Below are positions 8,301 to 16,853 of a stretch of 26,346 nucleotides of DNA, piece after piece. The notes below the pieces were generated by a model. It had not been told where the DNA came from. It did not search any database and saw only the letters and a list, made by a program, of their open reading frames with translations. The translations under genes and the position numbers were made by a program. The stretch lies in IMG/VR virus record IMGVR_UViG_3300025099_000116, positions 1 through 26,346 of that record; one strand, 5' to 3'. Source of the DNA: a virus. Every line of letters begins with the position of its first letter. Positions within the stretch are counted from its first letter, which is position 1.

Positions 8301-8319
8301 ATTTTAAAAAAATATTAAA

Positions 8320-9366
8320 ATGGCAATAAACGTAAACACGGTATATACCACAGTTTTGACTATATTAAATAAAGAACAAAGAGGTTACTTAACACCTTAT
8401 GAATTTAACAATGTAGCAAACCAGGTTCAGTTAGAAGTTTTTGAAAAGTTTTTTGAAGACTATAACCAATACATACGTATGCCAAAAACAAATGTGGAGT
8501 TTGCTTCTAGAATGGACCATATAAGAGAAGAGTTTCAAGTATTTGAAAAAACAGATAACGCCTCTAATGACCCAGCTGCTACTACTAATGTTTATGACCA
8601 ACCAGCTGATTTACATAGGTTTGGTTCTGCATCTTGGAATAAAGGTACTAATTCTCCACCTATAGAGATAGTAAGTAACAGAGATTACAATCAATTAAAA
8701 CTATCTCCTTTAACACAACCTACAAATAATTTTCCTGTTGCTAAATACCAACAAGACAAGCTGACAGTGTTTCCAAGTCCATCGACTTTTGCAAACACAG
8801 ATGTTACCTTTAATTATATTAGAAAACCGGATCTAGTTAGATGGGGTTATTACGCTGGTAACTTGGGTCAATTTATATATGATCCTACGGTTTTTGCAGC
8901 AAACTCATTAAACAACGGAGGAAGCTTATTAAGTTCTATTAGTCCTAATTTAGACAATACTGCGCCTACATTATCTTTAGCTGAGTATGATGGTAGCTCT
9001 GCAGGAGTCACAATAAACTCACCTGGAGGTGGTACAGGTTTAAAAATAAAAATGGAAATAACTTTTGGAAGCGGTATTGTTAATATATTTGTTTCAGATC
9101 CGGGAACAGGATATAGCATAGGTGACACAATAACCTTTGCATCGGCTACTTTTGGCGGAGCTATTGATGCTGTGTGTACGTTAGCTGCTGGTAATTTTAA
9201 TGGCGGTAGTACATATGGTTCAACTAATTTTGAAATAAGTGACTCTATGCAAACTGAAGTTATATTGGAAATATTAAAATATTCAGGAGTTATAATAAGA
9301 GATCCACAAATAGTTCAAGCAGCTTCTCAAGAACTAGCTCAAGAAGAAGTAAACTCAAAAAGATAA
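8320..9366 (+). CDS. Putative head-tail connector protein with inserted G-x-G-Y module
   Basis: Probably one of the rings that join portal and tail. The 348-residue protein starts with a helical segment (VNTVYTTVLTILNKEQRGYLTPYEFNNVANQVQLEVFEKF) and a DHIREEF stretch, then a beta-rich part with DLHRFGSASW, YQQDKLTVFPSP and FNYIRKPDLVRWGY. It ends in a helical tail (TEVILEILKYSGVIIRDPQIV, QELAQEEVNSKR). Residues about 226-290 form a Gly-rich module with PGTGYSIGDTITF (261-273) that recurs in the genes at 10539 and 14885; it splits the segment that would otherwise join the beta part to the C-terminal helix. The next gene follows after 6 bases. The connector role comes from position and from the helical ends; the exact ring is not identifiable. 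Confidence 0.65.
   Translation: MAINVNTVYTTVLTILNKEQRGYLTPYEFNNVANQVQLEVFEKFFEDYNQYIRMPKTNVEFASRMDHIREEFQVFEKTDNASNDPAATTNVYDQPADLHRFGSASWNKGTNSPPIEIVSNRDYNQLKLSPLTQPTNNFPVAKYQQDKLTVFPSPSTFANTDVTFNYIRKPDLVRWGYYAGNLGQFIYDPTVFAANSLNNGGSLLSSISPNLDNTAPTLSLAEYDGSSAGVTINSPGGGTGLKIKMEITFGSGIVNIFVSDPGTGYSIGDTITFASATFGGAIDAVCTLAAGNFNGGSTYGSTNFEISDSMQTEVILEILKYSGVIIRDPQIVQAASQELAQEEVNSKR
8995..9189 (+). repeat. G-x-G-Y/GD beta module, copy A (protein-level)
   Basis: Encodes residues about 226-290 of the connector protein. Signature: GGGTGLKIK, about 20 residues, then PGTGYSIGDTITF, then GGA. Three further copies lie at about 11214-11417, 12774-12980 and 15725-15901. Confidence 0.6.
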
Positions 9367-9372
9367 TAAAAC

Positions 9373-10536
9373 ATGGGATTAATAACTGAAACAAACGCAC
9401 AATATTACGCTGGTCAACAAACATTTCCTAATTTAGCAGGTGTAGCAAACCCAACTTTCAATTGTACTTTCGGAGTAGATGTAATCAGCGCTTTTGACAG
9501 TACTGGCACTCAAATACATTCTGCTTCTAATTACACTATATACATTAATGACATAGCTTTTGCGGAAGACTTATCTTATGTTTCTGACGCGGCTAACAAT
9601 GTTATAACACTGAGAAATGGTCCTTATACTACTACTTCTATTCGTATAGAATTAAAACAATCTTCAATATGGGATAACTATGGTAGCTATTCTTACAATA
9701 GCTTAACTGATATAGTTAATAACTTTATGGTTGCTTATGTTGGTATGGATAAGTTAATACCAAGATGTAAAAGAACTGATGTTATATTTCATGCTAAAAG
9801 AGGTTTGCAAGAGTTTAGTTATGACACATTAAAATCTGTTAATTCTCAAGAGCTAACAATACCACCTAGTTTATCTTTAGCAATACCTCAAGACTATGTT
9901 AATTATGTTCAGTTATCTTGGGTTGATAAAACAGGTGTTAAACACATTATATATCCAACTACATTAACTAGTAACCCAACACAACCATTAATTCAAGACG
10001 CTACTGGAGATATAACTCAAAACAGTTTTGGAGAAAATTTAGAGTCTCAGCAAGCTATAACAGATACTAGATGGGCTAATAACAATAATTTAGACATAAC
10101 AGGCCAAATAACAAATGAGATTTTTGAAAACGCGGATGTATATGATTGGTCTTGGTGGAAAGCTGAATTTGGCGCTAGATACGGTTTGCAGCCTGAAGTT
10201 TCACAAAAAAACGGTTGGTTTACTATAAACGAAAGAGAAGGTAAGTTTAGTTTTTCAAGTGGTTTAGTAGGTAAGTTGATAATACTAGAATACATATCTG
10301 ATGGTTTAGCATATGATATGGATACTAAGATACCTAAAATGGCAGAAGATGCTTTATATGCTCATATAATGCATTCTATAGTGTCTACAAGAGCCAATTT
10401 TCCAGAATATATAGTTCAAAGATACAAAAAGGAAAGATCAGCTAAACTAAGAAATGCTAAAATAAGATTAAGTAATATTAAACTTGAAGAATTTACTCAA
10501 GTAATGAGAGGTAAATCTAAATGGATTAAACATTAA
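9373..10536 (+). CDS. Putative tail-tube / connector protein
   Basis: A 387-residue structural protein, probably a ring below the portal, comparable in position to tail tubular A of T7-like phages. The N-terminus (MGLITETNAQYY) leads into a beta-rich segment (residues 25-97, with NYTIYINDIAF and NNVITLRNG). The core begins with SYNSLTDIVNNFMVAYVGMD and a basic RCKRTDVIFHAKRGLQEFSYD stretch, then SLSLAIPQDYVNYVQLSWVD. A late segment LIILEYISDGLAYDMDTKIP and a basic helical end (RYKKERSAKLRNAKIRLSN) complete it. No catalytic motif is visible. It follows the previous gene after 6 bases and runs into the next with a 2-base gap, so translation is probably coupled. Confidence 0.68.
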   Translation: MGLITETNAQYYAGQQTFPNLAGVANPTFNCTFGVDVISAFDSTGTQIHSASNYTIYINDIAFAEDLSYVSDAANNVITLRNGPYTTTSIRIELKQSSIWDNYGSYSYNSLTDIVNNFMVAYVGMDKLIPRCKRTDVIFHAKRGLQEFSYDTLKSVNSQELTIPPSLSLAIPQDYVNYVQLSWVDKTGVKHIIYPTTLTSNPTQPLIQDATGDITQNSFGENLESQQAITDTRWANNNNLDITGQITNEIFENADVYDWSWWKAEFGARYGLQPEVSQKNGWFTINEREGKFSFSSGLVGKLIILEYISDGLAYDMDTKIPKMAEDALYAHIMHSIVSTRANFPEYIVQRYKKERSAKLRNAKIRLSNIKLEEFTQVMRGKSKWIKH

Positions 10537-10538
10537 GT

Positions 10539-13500
10539 ATGGCTCAAACTAAAAACACTTTTATAAAATCTAGAATGAATAAAGATCTAGATGAAAGATT
10601 AATTCCTAATGGTGAGTATAGAGATGCTTTAAATATAGAAATTAGTCAATCTGAAGATTCTGATGTTGGAACTGTTTCCACCGCTCTTGGTAATGTAAAA
10701 CTAACAGATTTTGGTTTAACTAATAATTGCGAAGCTAAAATAATTGGTATTTTTGCAGATGAAAAAAATAAAGATATTTATGTTTTTATAACTAATTTTA
10801 TAGATACTTCTAATAGCAAGTTAGATTTATTTCCAAATGAAAATGCTATTTGTCAAATATGGAAAAGAAATATTGAAACAAATTTAAATACAAAACTTGC
10901 AGAAGGTGAATTTTTAAATTTCTCTTTAACTCATGAGATATTAAATATAAACTTACTTGAAGATTTATTATTTTGGACTGATAACAGGAATCAACCTAGA
11001 AAAATTAACGTTTTAAAAGCTAATCCAGGGAACTTAGATAGTCCTAATTATTATACTAATGAAGATCAAATATCAGTAGCTAAATATTATCCTTTTGAGC
11101 CCATTGAATTATTAGATAATTACATAGTAGATTATACTGTAACAGACAATGGAGGTGGAAGTGTTGTTGATCCAGCTGGTTATTACTTTATACTAGGTGA
11201 AATTATACCAACAACTGCTAGTACCGGTGTTGGAACTGGACTAACAGTTCAAATAACTAGTGCTGGTAGTTCTGGGCAATCTCCGCCTGTAGAAGGTGAT
11301 GGGAATTTAGTTGCTGTAAAAATAATAAACCAAGGTACTGGTTATCAAAACGGTGATATTATAAACATAGCTCCTAAGTCAGGTAGTGCTCAAATAACTT
11401 TAGTTGTAGAGTTACAATCTACAATGAAAGACAAATGCAGTGAGTTTCTACCTGAAACAGAATCTTTTACCATAGCAAATGGTTCAACACCTTGGGTTGG
11501 AACTATAGAGTCTGGACAACCTTTTGCACCTCAGCCAGGTTTTGGGTCTAATCCTTTTGCTAACTTTGTTGGGTCTTTAGTTAAAATAACAAATTCTGCT
11601 GGTGTAGATATAACTCCATCAGGCGCTAGGCTAACTAATGCGGGTTTAGCTCTTGGCACTTTAGTCATGATAATAGAGTGGAAAGATAATCCTCAAACAA
11701 TAACTACAGGGGTTGGTACAATAATAACAGCTGGCGTTAATCCGGATTACAATGCTAACTGGCCTGGTGATTGTGAATTTTTAAAAGACAAATTTGTAAG
11801 ATTTGCTTATAGGTTTAAGTTTAATGATAATGAATATTCTTTAATATCACCTTTTACTCAAGCTTGTTTTGTGCCAGATCAAAATGGATATTTTTTATCT
11901 AAAACTAGATCTAGAACTACAAATAACTCAACAGTAAATGAAACTATTTATGACTCTCAGTTGGCTTATGAATCTACTGATTTAGAGTTTTTTGAAAATA
12001 AAATTAACAGTATTGATTTAAAAATTCCTTCACCTAGATGTTTAAATTCTAATACTGAACTTTTTAGTGAAGTTAATGAAAAAATGCACTTATCTGAAAT
12101 AGACATAATATATAAAGACGACTCAGAAAATGTTATAAAAGTTTTAGATACTATAACTAAAGAAGGTTTTGAAAGTGTTAATTCAAATTATATTATATAT
12201 GAATACCAATCAAGAGCACCTAAAAGAGTCTTGCCGGAAGATGAAATAACTAGAGTAAGCGATAAAGTGCCTTTAAAAGCTTTAGCTCAAGAAGTTTCTG
12301 GAAATAGAGTTATATATGCCAACTATGTAGATGGACACACAAGCAACAAGTTTCTTAATTATCAAATAGCTGCTGCTGCTAAATCTTTTATAACTGTTCC
12401 AGAATCTGGTGTTTTAAACCCTCAGATAAAAAAAGAATACCAAAATCACACTTTAAAACAGAACAGAACCTATCAAGTTGGTATAGTTTTATCCGACAGA
12501 TACGGAAGACAGTCAGATGTAATATTATCTTCATTAGACAAAGAAAAATCAATTTTATCAGATGTTTCTTACGAAGGATCTACTATTTTTCATCCGTTTT
12601 ATTCTGCAGGTCCAACATTAATAAATACCTTTTCATCACCACCCTCAACTTGGCCTGGAGACTCTTTAAAAGTTCAATTTAATTCTCAAATACCAGAAAG
12701 TATAGGTGAATTAGGTTATCCAGGTCTGTTTACTGATTATAACCCTGCTACCATAAGTAATTTAATATCAAATAGTGGTTATACTAGTGGCCCAGGAATA
12801 AATGTTAGTACAACTGGAGGTAGTGGTAGTGGTTTAACTGTAGACTATACTTTATTTAAAGGTAATTCTGGTTATATAGTTTCAGTCACTATTAATAATC
12901 CAGGAGTTGGATATGTTAATGGAGATATAATAACAATACCAGGCGCAATTGGTGATGACGCTACTTTCATTTACAACACTAATGTATTTTCTAATCTTAC
13001 AGGTTGGTACAGCTATAAAATAGTTGTAAAACAACAAGAACAAGATTATTACAATGTTTATTTACCAGGTATAGTTAATGGAGCTATAAATGAAGAAGGT
13101 TTGTCTAGTTCCACTAAAGCTACTATAAGCTTGTACAGTGATAACATAAATAAAATACCTAAAGATTTATCTGATGTAGGGCCTAGCCAAACAAACTATA
13201 GATCTGATACTAAACTAAGTTTAAGAGTTGAAAATACATCAACTTCTTCTAAACAGTATTACCCAGGTACAGACGTTGAAGATGTTGTCTTGTTATCTGA
13301 GTTAACTGATTTAGGTATAGATTTAACTAGAGTTTCAGACGTAGTTAAAGCTAATGGCACAACAACAGAGATACAGTTAGAGAATTTTAGAGAAAATATA
13401 CAACCAGGTATGAGTATAATAATCACTGATTCTTTTGGAGTTATTACACAACCTTTATCAGCTGGTCTATATGTTGTTTCTTATTACAAAACAAACACCG

Positions 13501-14846
13501 GTTCTAGTGTAATATTAAACAATGCCGTGACAACTACAGGTGGTGGCGCTCCTGATACTGTAACTTTTGGACCTCCTGGTATAATTTTTAATTCAGGAAA
13601 TAATCCAATAGTTGGTGTATTATCTACTTCTGACACTATAGGCGTTGCAGAAGAAAATGATTTTTCTACAAAACTAGCTGTGTTTGAAACAAAACCTTCA
13701 AAGTCTTTATTAGATATATTTTATGAAACTACATCTGCTGGTCTTATTAGTGAACTAAACAGCGCTGTTTTAGTAGGTACTACAGATACACAGATACCTA
13801 TAAATATTGCACCTATAATTTTTACTTTAGATGAGTCACAAACAGGAAGTATATCATGTACTAACTCTTTCACTCCAACTAGTGTTGTTAATTCTAACAT
13901 AACAAGTGTTAATACTACAGGAACTTTAGTTAGCGTTTTTGATGGAAATAATGCAAATAGATTAAATGATTTTGAATTAAATAATAATAATGGTGTTTTC
14001 ACTATTAAAACTAAAAAAATTGCGGGAAGTGGGTTTTTTGTTAGTTCAGATTCAAATAAAACTTTTTTTAATTTTACTGTTAAATTAAGCTTAAATGGAA
14101 TTGATGTATTTAAAAGTTTTTCTGGTAGTATAGAAAACAAAGAACCTAGTTATGTCACCCCATTGCCACCATTAAATTATTATATTAATAAGTTTTCAAA
14201 TACTTTAAAAAATACTGACGGAAGTTTTGCTGTTTTTTCAGCAATAAATGGTAGTGGAGATATTAGCTTAAATAAAAATGAACTTAAATGGACATTAATT
14301 TCACTGAAGGCTGTTCAAGGTGCTAATAGACCTTTTAGCCCTATTATACAACTGCAAGACGCAAACGGTAATTGGTTTCATATTGGCTCTGCTGATGCTA
14401 ACAGTTGGCCTACTATAATAAGACAAGCCGATAGCAGTGGTAATATTACTGATAATTTAGGTGCAGTAGAATCTTATCAAATAGTTTTAAATCGAGAGTA
14501 TGTTAACACTAGAGCTTTTGTAAGAATATCATCTTTTAATGCAGTCGGGGGTTTAAACTCTACACCTACTACTTCGGTAGATGATGATTCAATACTTGTA
14601 AGGGTTAATTCTTTAGACACGATCCTTGGATCTTTACCTTCTATCTCTATTGACCCAGATGGAGATCCAAACCTTTGGCAACAAGTTAAAAACTTTTTTG
14701 GTAACAATGCAAATAATGATCCTTTTAACGTTACTGTTAACGTTTCTGCGGCTTTAAATTTTGTAACGTGGAAAGCAGTATTTAAAGTAGAAGATGGCGG
14801 CGGAATGAATGCCGGAAATATAACTATAAATATAACTCAACAATAG
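10539..14846 (+). CDS. Large tail stabilisation-type protein with two G-x-G-Y modules
   Basis: Large beta-rich tail component of 1435 residues. The N-terminus SRMNKDLDERLIPNGEYRDA (11-30) and propeller-like strands (AKIIGIFADEKNKDIYVFI, LLFWTDNRNQPRKINVL) are typical of stabilisation/muzzle proteins of crAss-like and related podoviruses. Core blocks are FVRFAYRFKFNDNEYS (419-434), QVGIVLSDRYGRQSD (646-660) and YSYKIVVKQQEQDYYNVYLP (824-843). Two modules interrupt the core: residues 226-293 (QGTGYQNGDIINI) and 746-814 (PGVGYVNGDIITI). From about 1085 to the end are repeated beta strands of Ig/cadherin-like character, including an IDPDGDPNLWQQV segment. No Cys-rich, coiled or enzymatic part is visible. 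The extension could contact the host surface, which matters because no separate fibre gene is present. Start is 2 bases after the previous stop. Confidence 0.75.
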   Translation: MAQTKNTFIKSRMNKDLDERLIPNGEYRDALNIEISQSEDSDVGTVSTALGNVKLTDFGLTNNCEAKIIGIFADEKNKDIYVFITNFIDTSNSKLDLFPNENAICQIWKRNIETNLNTKLAEGEFLNFSLTHEILNINLLEDLLFWTDNRNQPRKINVLKANPGNLDSPNYYTNEDQISVAKYYPFEPIELLDNYIVDYTVTDNGGGSVVDPAGYYFILGEIIPTTASTGVGTGLTVQITSAGSSGQSPPVEGDGNLVAVKIINQGTGYQNGDIINIAPKSGSAQITLVVELQSTMKDKCSEFLPETESFTIANGSTPWVGTIESGQPFAPQPGFGSNPFANFVGSLVKITNSAGVDITPSGARLTNAGLALGTLVMIIEWKDNPQTITTGVGTIITAGVNPDYNANWPGDCEFLKDKFVRFAYRFKFNDNEYSLISPFTQACFVPDQNGYFLSKTRSRTTNNSTVNETIYDSQLAYESTDLEFFENKINSIDLKIPSPRCLNSNTELFSEVNEKMHLSEIDIIYKDDSENVIKVLDTITKEGFESVNSNYIIYEYQSRAPKRVLPEDEITRVSDKVPLKALAQEVSGNRVIYANYVDGHTSNKFLNYQIAAAAKSFITVPESGVLNPQIKKEYQNHTLKQNRTYQVGIVLSDRYGRQSDVILSSLDKEKSILSDVSYEGSTIFHPFYSAGPTLINTFSSPPSTWPGDSLKVQFNSQIPESIGELGYPGLFTDYNPATISNLISNSGYTSGPGINVSTTGGSGSGLTVDYTLFKGNSGYIVSVTINNPGVGYVNGDIITIPGAIGDDATFIYNTNVFSNLTGWYSYKIVVKQQEQDYYNVYLPGIVNGAINEEGLSSSTKATISLYSDNINKIPKDLSDVGPSQTNYRSDTKLSLRVENTSTSSKQYYPGTDVEDVVLLSELTDLGIDLTRVSDVVKANGTTTEIQLENFRENIQPGMSIIITDSFGVITQPLSAGLYVVSYYKTNTGSSVILNNAVTTTGGGAPDTVTFGPPGIIFNSGNNPIVGVLSTSDTIGVAEENDFSTKLAVFETKPSKSLLDIFYETTSAGLISELNSAVLVGTTDTQIPINIAPIIFTLDESQTGSISCTNSFTPTSVVNSNITSVNTTGTLVSVFDGNNANRLNDFELNNNNGVFTIKTKKIAGSGFFVSSDSNKTFFNFTVKLSLNGIDVFKSFSGSIENKEPSYVTPLPPLNYYINKFSNTLKNTDGSFAVFSAINGSGDISLNKNELKWTLISLKAVQGANRPFSPIIQLQDANGNWFHIGSADANSWPTIIRQADSSGNITDNLGAVESYQIVLNREYVNTRAFVRISSFNAVGGLNSTPTTSVDDDSILVRVNSLDTILGSLPSISIDPDGDPNLWQQVKNFFGNNANNDPFNVTVNVSAALNFVTWKAVFKVEDGGGMNAGNITINITQQ
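11214..11417 (+). repeat. G-x-G-Y/GD beta module, copy B (protein-level)
   Basis: Encodes residues about 226-293 of the stabilisation-type protein: GVGTGLTVQI, spacer, NLVAVKIINQ, GTGYQNGDIINI, then a short beta tail. It follows IIPTTAST and ends before the KDKCSEF segment, which looks like resumption of the core. Confidence 0.6.
12774..12980 (+). repeat. G-x-G-Y/GD beta module, copy C (protein-level)
   Basis: Encodes residues about 746-814 of the same protein: SGSGLTVDY, spacer, IVSVTINN, PGVGYVNGDIITI, then DDATFIYNTN. It lies between the QFNSQIPES segment and the NLTGWYSYKIVVKQ segment of the core. Confidence 0.6.
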
Positions 14847-14884
14847 TTTTAAAGTAATATTAATTAAAAATAAGTGATTATAAA

Positions 14885-16843
14885 ATGGGTGCAATAATAG
14901 AAGTGAAATATTTTAATTCATTTTGGGCTAAGCAAGTTCAAGGTAGTTCATCTTACAACGATCCTAAATGGCCTGGCTTAGATTGGAATCCATATGGTTA
15001 TCCTATTTTTCCTGTAAATGCTACAGACTCTCTTAATAATTTTTATATAGAAGAAGCTAGAATTAAAGGAGGTTTTAACAATGACATGGTTTCACAAGGT
15101 GTGAGAGCTTATTTAAATGAAAAAAACCCTGTTCAAAACATTAGAGAATCTTCATTAATATACTCTGGTGTATATAATTCTAGAACAGACGTAAACGAAA
15201 CAAACGTTTTTTCTGTTGGTAAAACTATAACTAGTAACTTAGATCCAGCAAATGGTAGTATACAAAAACTTTTTGCAGAAGATACTAACTTAGTTATATT
15301 TCAAGAAAACAAAGTTAGTAAGTCTTTAATTAATAAAAACACTATATACTCGGGAACTCAAGGAGCCGCTGAAACACCTGACATATTAGTTATAGGTCAA
15401 AATGTTCCTTTTCTAGGTAGATTTGGTATTGGCAAAAACCCTGAGTCATTTGCTCAATATGGTTTTAGAAAATATTTTGCAGATCCTATTAGAGGGTCTA
15501 TTATTAGGCTATCTAGAGATGGTTTAACTGAGATATCTAACTACGGTATGAAAGATTATTTTAGAGACAGTTTAAGTGCTTTAGATCATAATTATAAAAC
15601 AGAGAATATACAATGGACTTTAGCAGCTAATCCTCCAAGATCTATAAAAGATGGAGAGGAATTACTGGCTGCTAGCCTTAATTTAAGTAATTATACTTTT
15701 TTAAGTGCTGGAACAAGCGCTAATATAACTGTTACTTCTAGCAACACAGGTACAGGTGCTGAAGTAACTGTTACTACTGCTTCTCAATCAGTTGTTCAAG
15801 TCAATACAACCGCAGTTGGCGGTTCTGGTTATATGGTTGGTGATACCGTTGTAGTAACTGGCGATGGTGTTAACTTTAGTGGTTCAATATCTTTTATTTT
15901 AACCTCTAGCGAATTAAATAGTTTGACTGGTGTTCAAAATCCTTTTTATGTACAAGGCGTAAGTAATTGTGATATATTTTTAGGTAGTAAAGTTTTAAAC
16001 TTAAACTCTAGCAACGTTGCTGTTGATACTGGAGCTATAGTAACTAATACTTCTATTGTGCCTGGATCTGATCCAGTTTTGATAGCTGTAACAACTAACA
16101 ACTCAATTACTACAGAAAATTCTGGATTTTTTAGTTACGAATATAAAAGTAAAATAGTTGGTGGTTGGGATAATCATAATAGGTATTATACTGTTTCTTT
16201 ACAGTCCAAGCCGACTTATGTTACTAAAGACACAGACTTTACTACATTGTCATTTGATGATGGTGTTAATGGTTGGGTTAGTAGATATTCTTATAAACCT
16301 GGATTTATAACTAGCTTGAAAGGAAGTTATTTTTCTACATATGAAAATTGTATTTATCAGCATTATTTGTCTAACTCTACTAATACTAATTTTTTAAATT
16401 ATTATGGATTTCTTGGTGATTGTTTTTTAAACTTTACAGTAAACACAAGCCCTTCTGTTAAAAAGAACTTTCAAACTATAAACTATGAAGGTGATAACGG
16501 TTGGAAAATTAGTTCAATTATTAGTGATTCAACAAAATATAATAATAATGGTGTAGGCTTTGTTGATTCAGCAAACATAATACCTAGTTTCAACGAGGGG
16601 TTATATATAGATCCTAATAGTGGCTATCCACAAAGAGCAGGCTTTAGTAGAAAAGAAAATTTATACGTTGCTAATATAAATAATAAATCAACATTAAGTT
16701 TTGAAGAAGTAATAGGTGGAAGTTTTCTTACTGGTATAAAAGGGTATTTAGCAACAGTAGAAATAAGAGTAGACTCATCTACTAATGTTGGTGGACCAAA
16801 AGAAATATGGTCTGTAGGAACTACATTTGTACAATCATCTTAA
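14885..16843 (+). CDS. Second stabilisation-type tail protein with one G-x-G-Y module
   Basis: A 652-residue beta-rich protein that looks like the continuation of the stabilisation-type fold of the preceding gene. Conserved-looking blocks are YIEEARIKGGFNNDMVSQGV (54-73), SLIYSGVYNSRTDVNETNVF (90-109), DPANGSIQKLFAEDTNLVIF (120-139), RYGFRKYF-like QYGFRKYFADP (191-201) and LSRDGLTEISNYGMKDYFRD (209-228). Residues about 281-339 carry the module (GGSGYMVGDTVVV), placed between LNLSNYTFLS and the LTSSELNSL segment. The C-terminal third is beta-rich with VGGWDNHNRYYTVSLQ. No signal peptide, membrane or enzyme motif is visible. It is separated from the previous gene by 38 A/T-rich bases and from the next by 10. 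It may form one assembly with the 1435-residue protein. Confidence 0.7.
   Translation: MGAIIEVKYFNSFWAKQVQGSSSYNDPKWPGLDWNPYGYPIFPVNATDSLNNFYIEEARIKGGFNNDMVSQGVRAYLNEKNPVQNIRESSLIYSGVYNSRTDVNETNVFSVGKTITSNLDPANGSIQKLFAEDTNLVIFQENKVSKSLINKNTIYSGTQGAAETPDILVIGQNVPFLGRFGIGKNPESFAQYGFRKYFADPIRGSIIRLSRDGLTEISNYGMKDYFRDSLSALDHNYKTENIQWTLAANPPRSIKDGEELLAASLNLSNYTFLSAGTSANITVTSSNTGTGAEVTVTTASQSVVQVNTTAVGGSGYMVGDTVVVTGDGVNFSGSISFILTSSELNSLTGVQNPFYVQGVSNCDIFLGSKVLNLNSSNVAVDTGAIVTNTSIVPGSDPVLIAVTTNNSITTENSGFFSYEYKSKIVGGWDNHNRYYTVSLQSKPTYVTKDTDFTTLSFDDGVNGWVSRYSYKPGFITSLKGSYFSTYENCIYQHYLSNSTNTNFLNYYGFLGDCFLNFTVNTSPSVKKNFQTINYEGDNGWKISSIISDSTKYNNNGVGFVDSANIIPSFNEGLYIDPNSGYPQRAGFSRKENLYVANINNKSTLSFEEVIGGSFLTGIKGYLATVEIRVDSSTNVGGPKEIWSVGTTFVQSS
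15725..15901 (+). repeat. G-x-G-Y/GD beta module, copy D (protein-level)
   Basis: Encodes residues about 281-339 of the second stabilisation-type protein: NTGTGAEVTVTT, spacer, VVQVNTTAVG, GSGYMVGDTVVV, then a short strand. It is the most diverged of the four copies but keeps the G-x-G-Y-x-x-G-D core. Confidence 0.5.
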
Positions 16844-16853
16844 AAAATAAAAT

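Larger units (their letters stand above)
7964..8319. other. 356-base non-coding region with repeats
   Basis: No reading frame of more than about 22 codons exists on either strand, and stops are dense in all frames, so I see no gene or gene remnant. It holds TAAGCATAG at 8000-8008 and 8040-8048 with its inverse CTATGCTTA at 8101-8109, the dyad GCATAG-CT-CTATGC at 8043-8056, TTTTACTATG at 8096-8105 and 8215-8224, a pair of ~30-base imperfect direct repeats, and a weak terminator-like hairpin just before the next gene. In a genome where other gaps are 2-66 bases, this much spacing suggests a regulatory region, a small RNA or a replication or packaging signal. Confidence 0.7.

Noticed and set aside
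8103-8329. Tiny frames in the non-coding gap: 18 codons from 8103, and about 22 codons from 8261 that overlap the next gene
   Set aside because: Too short to support. The frame from 8261 simply reads through the terminator-like hairpin and its T-run, and none shows a distinctive composition or context.
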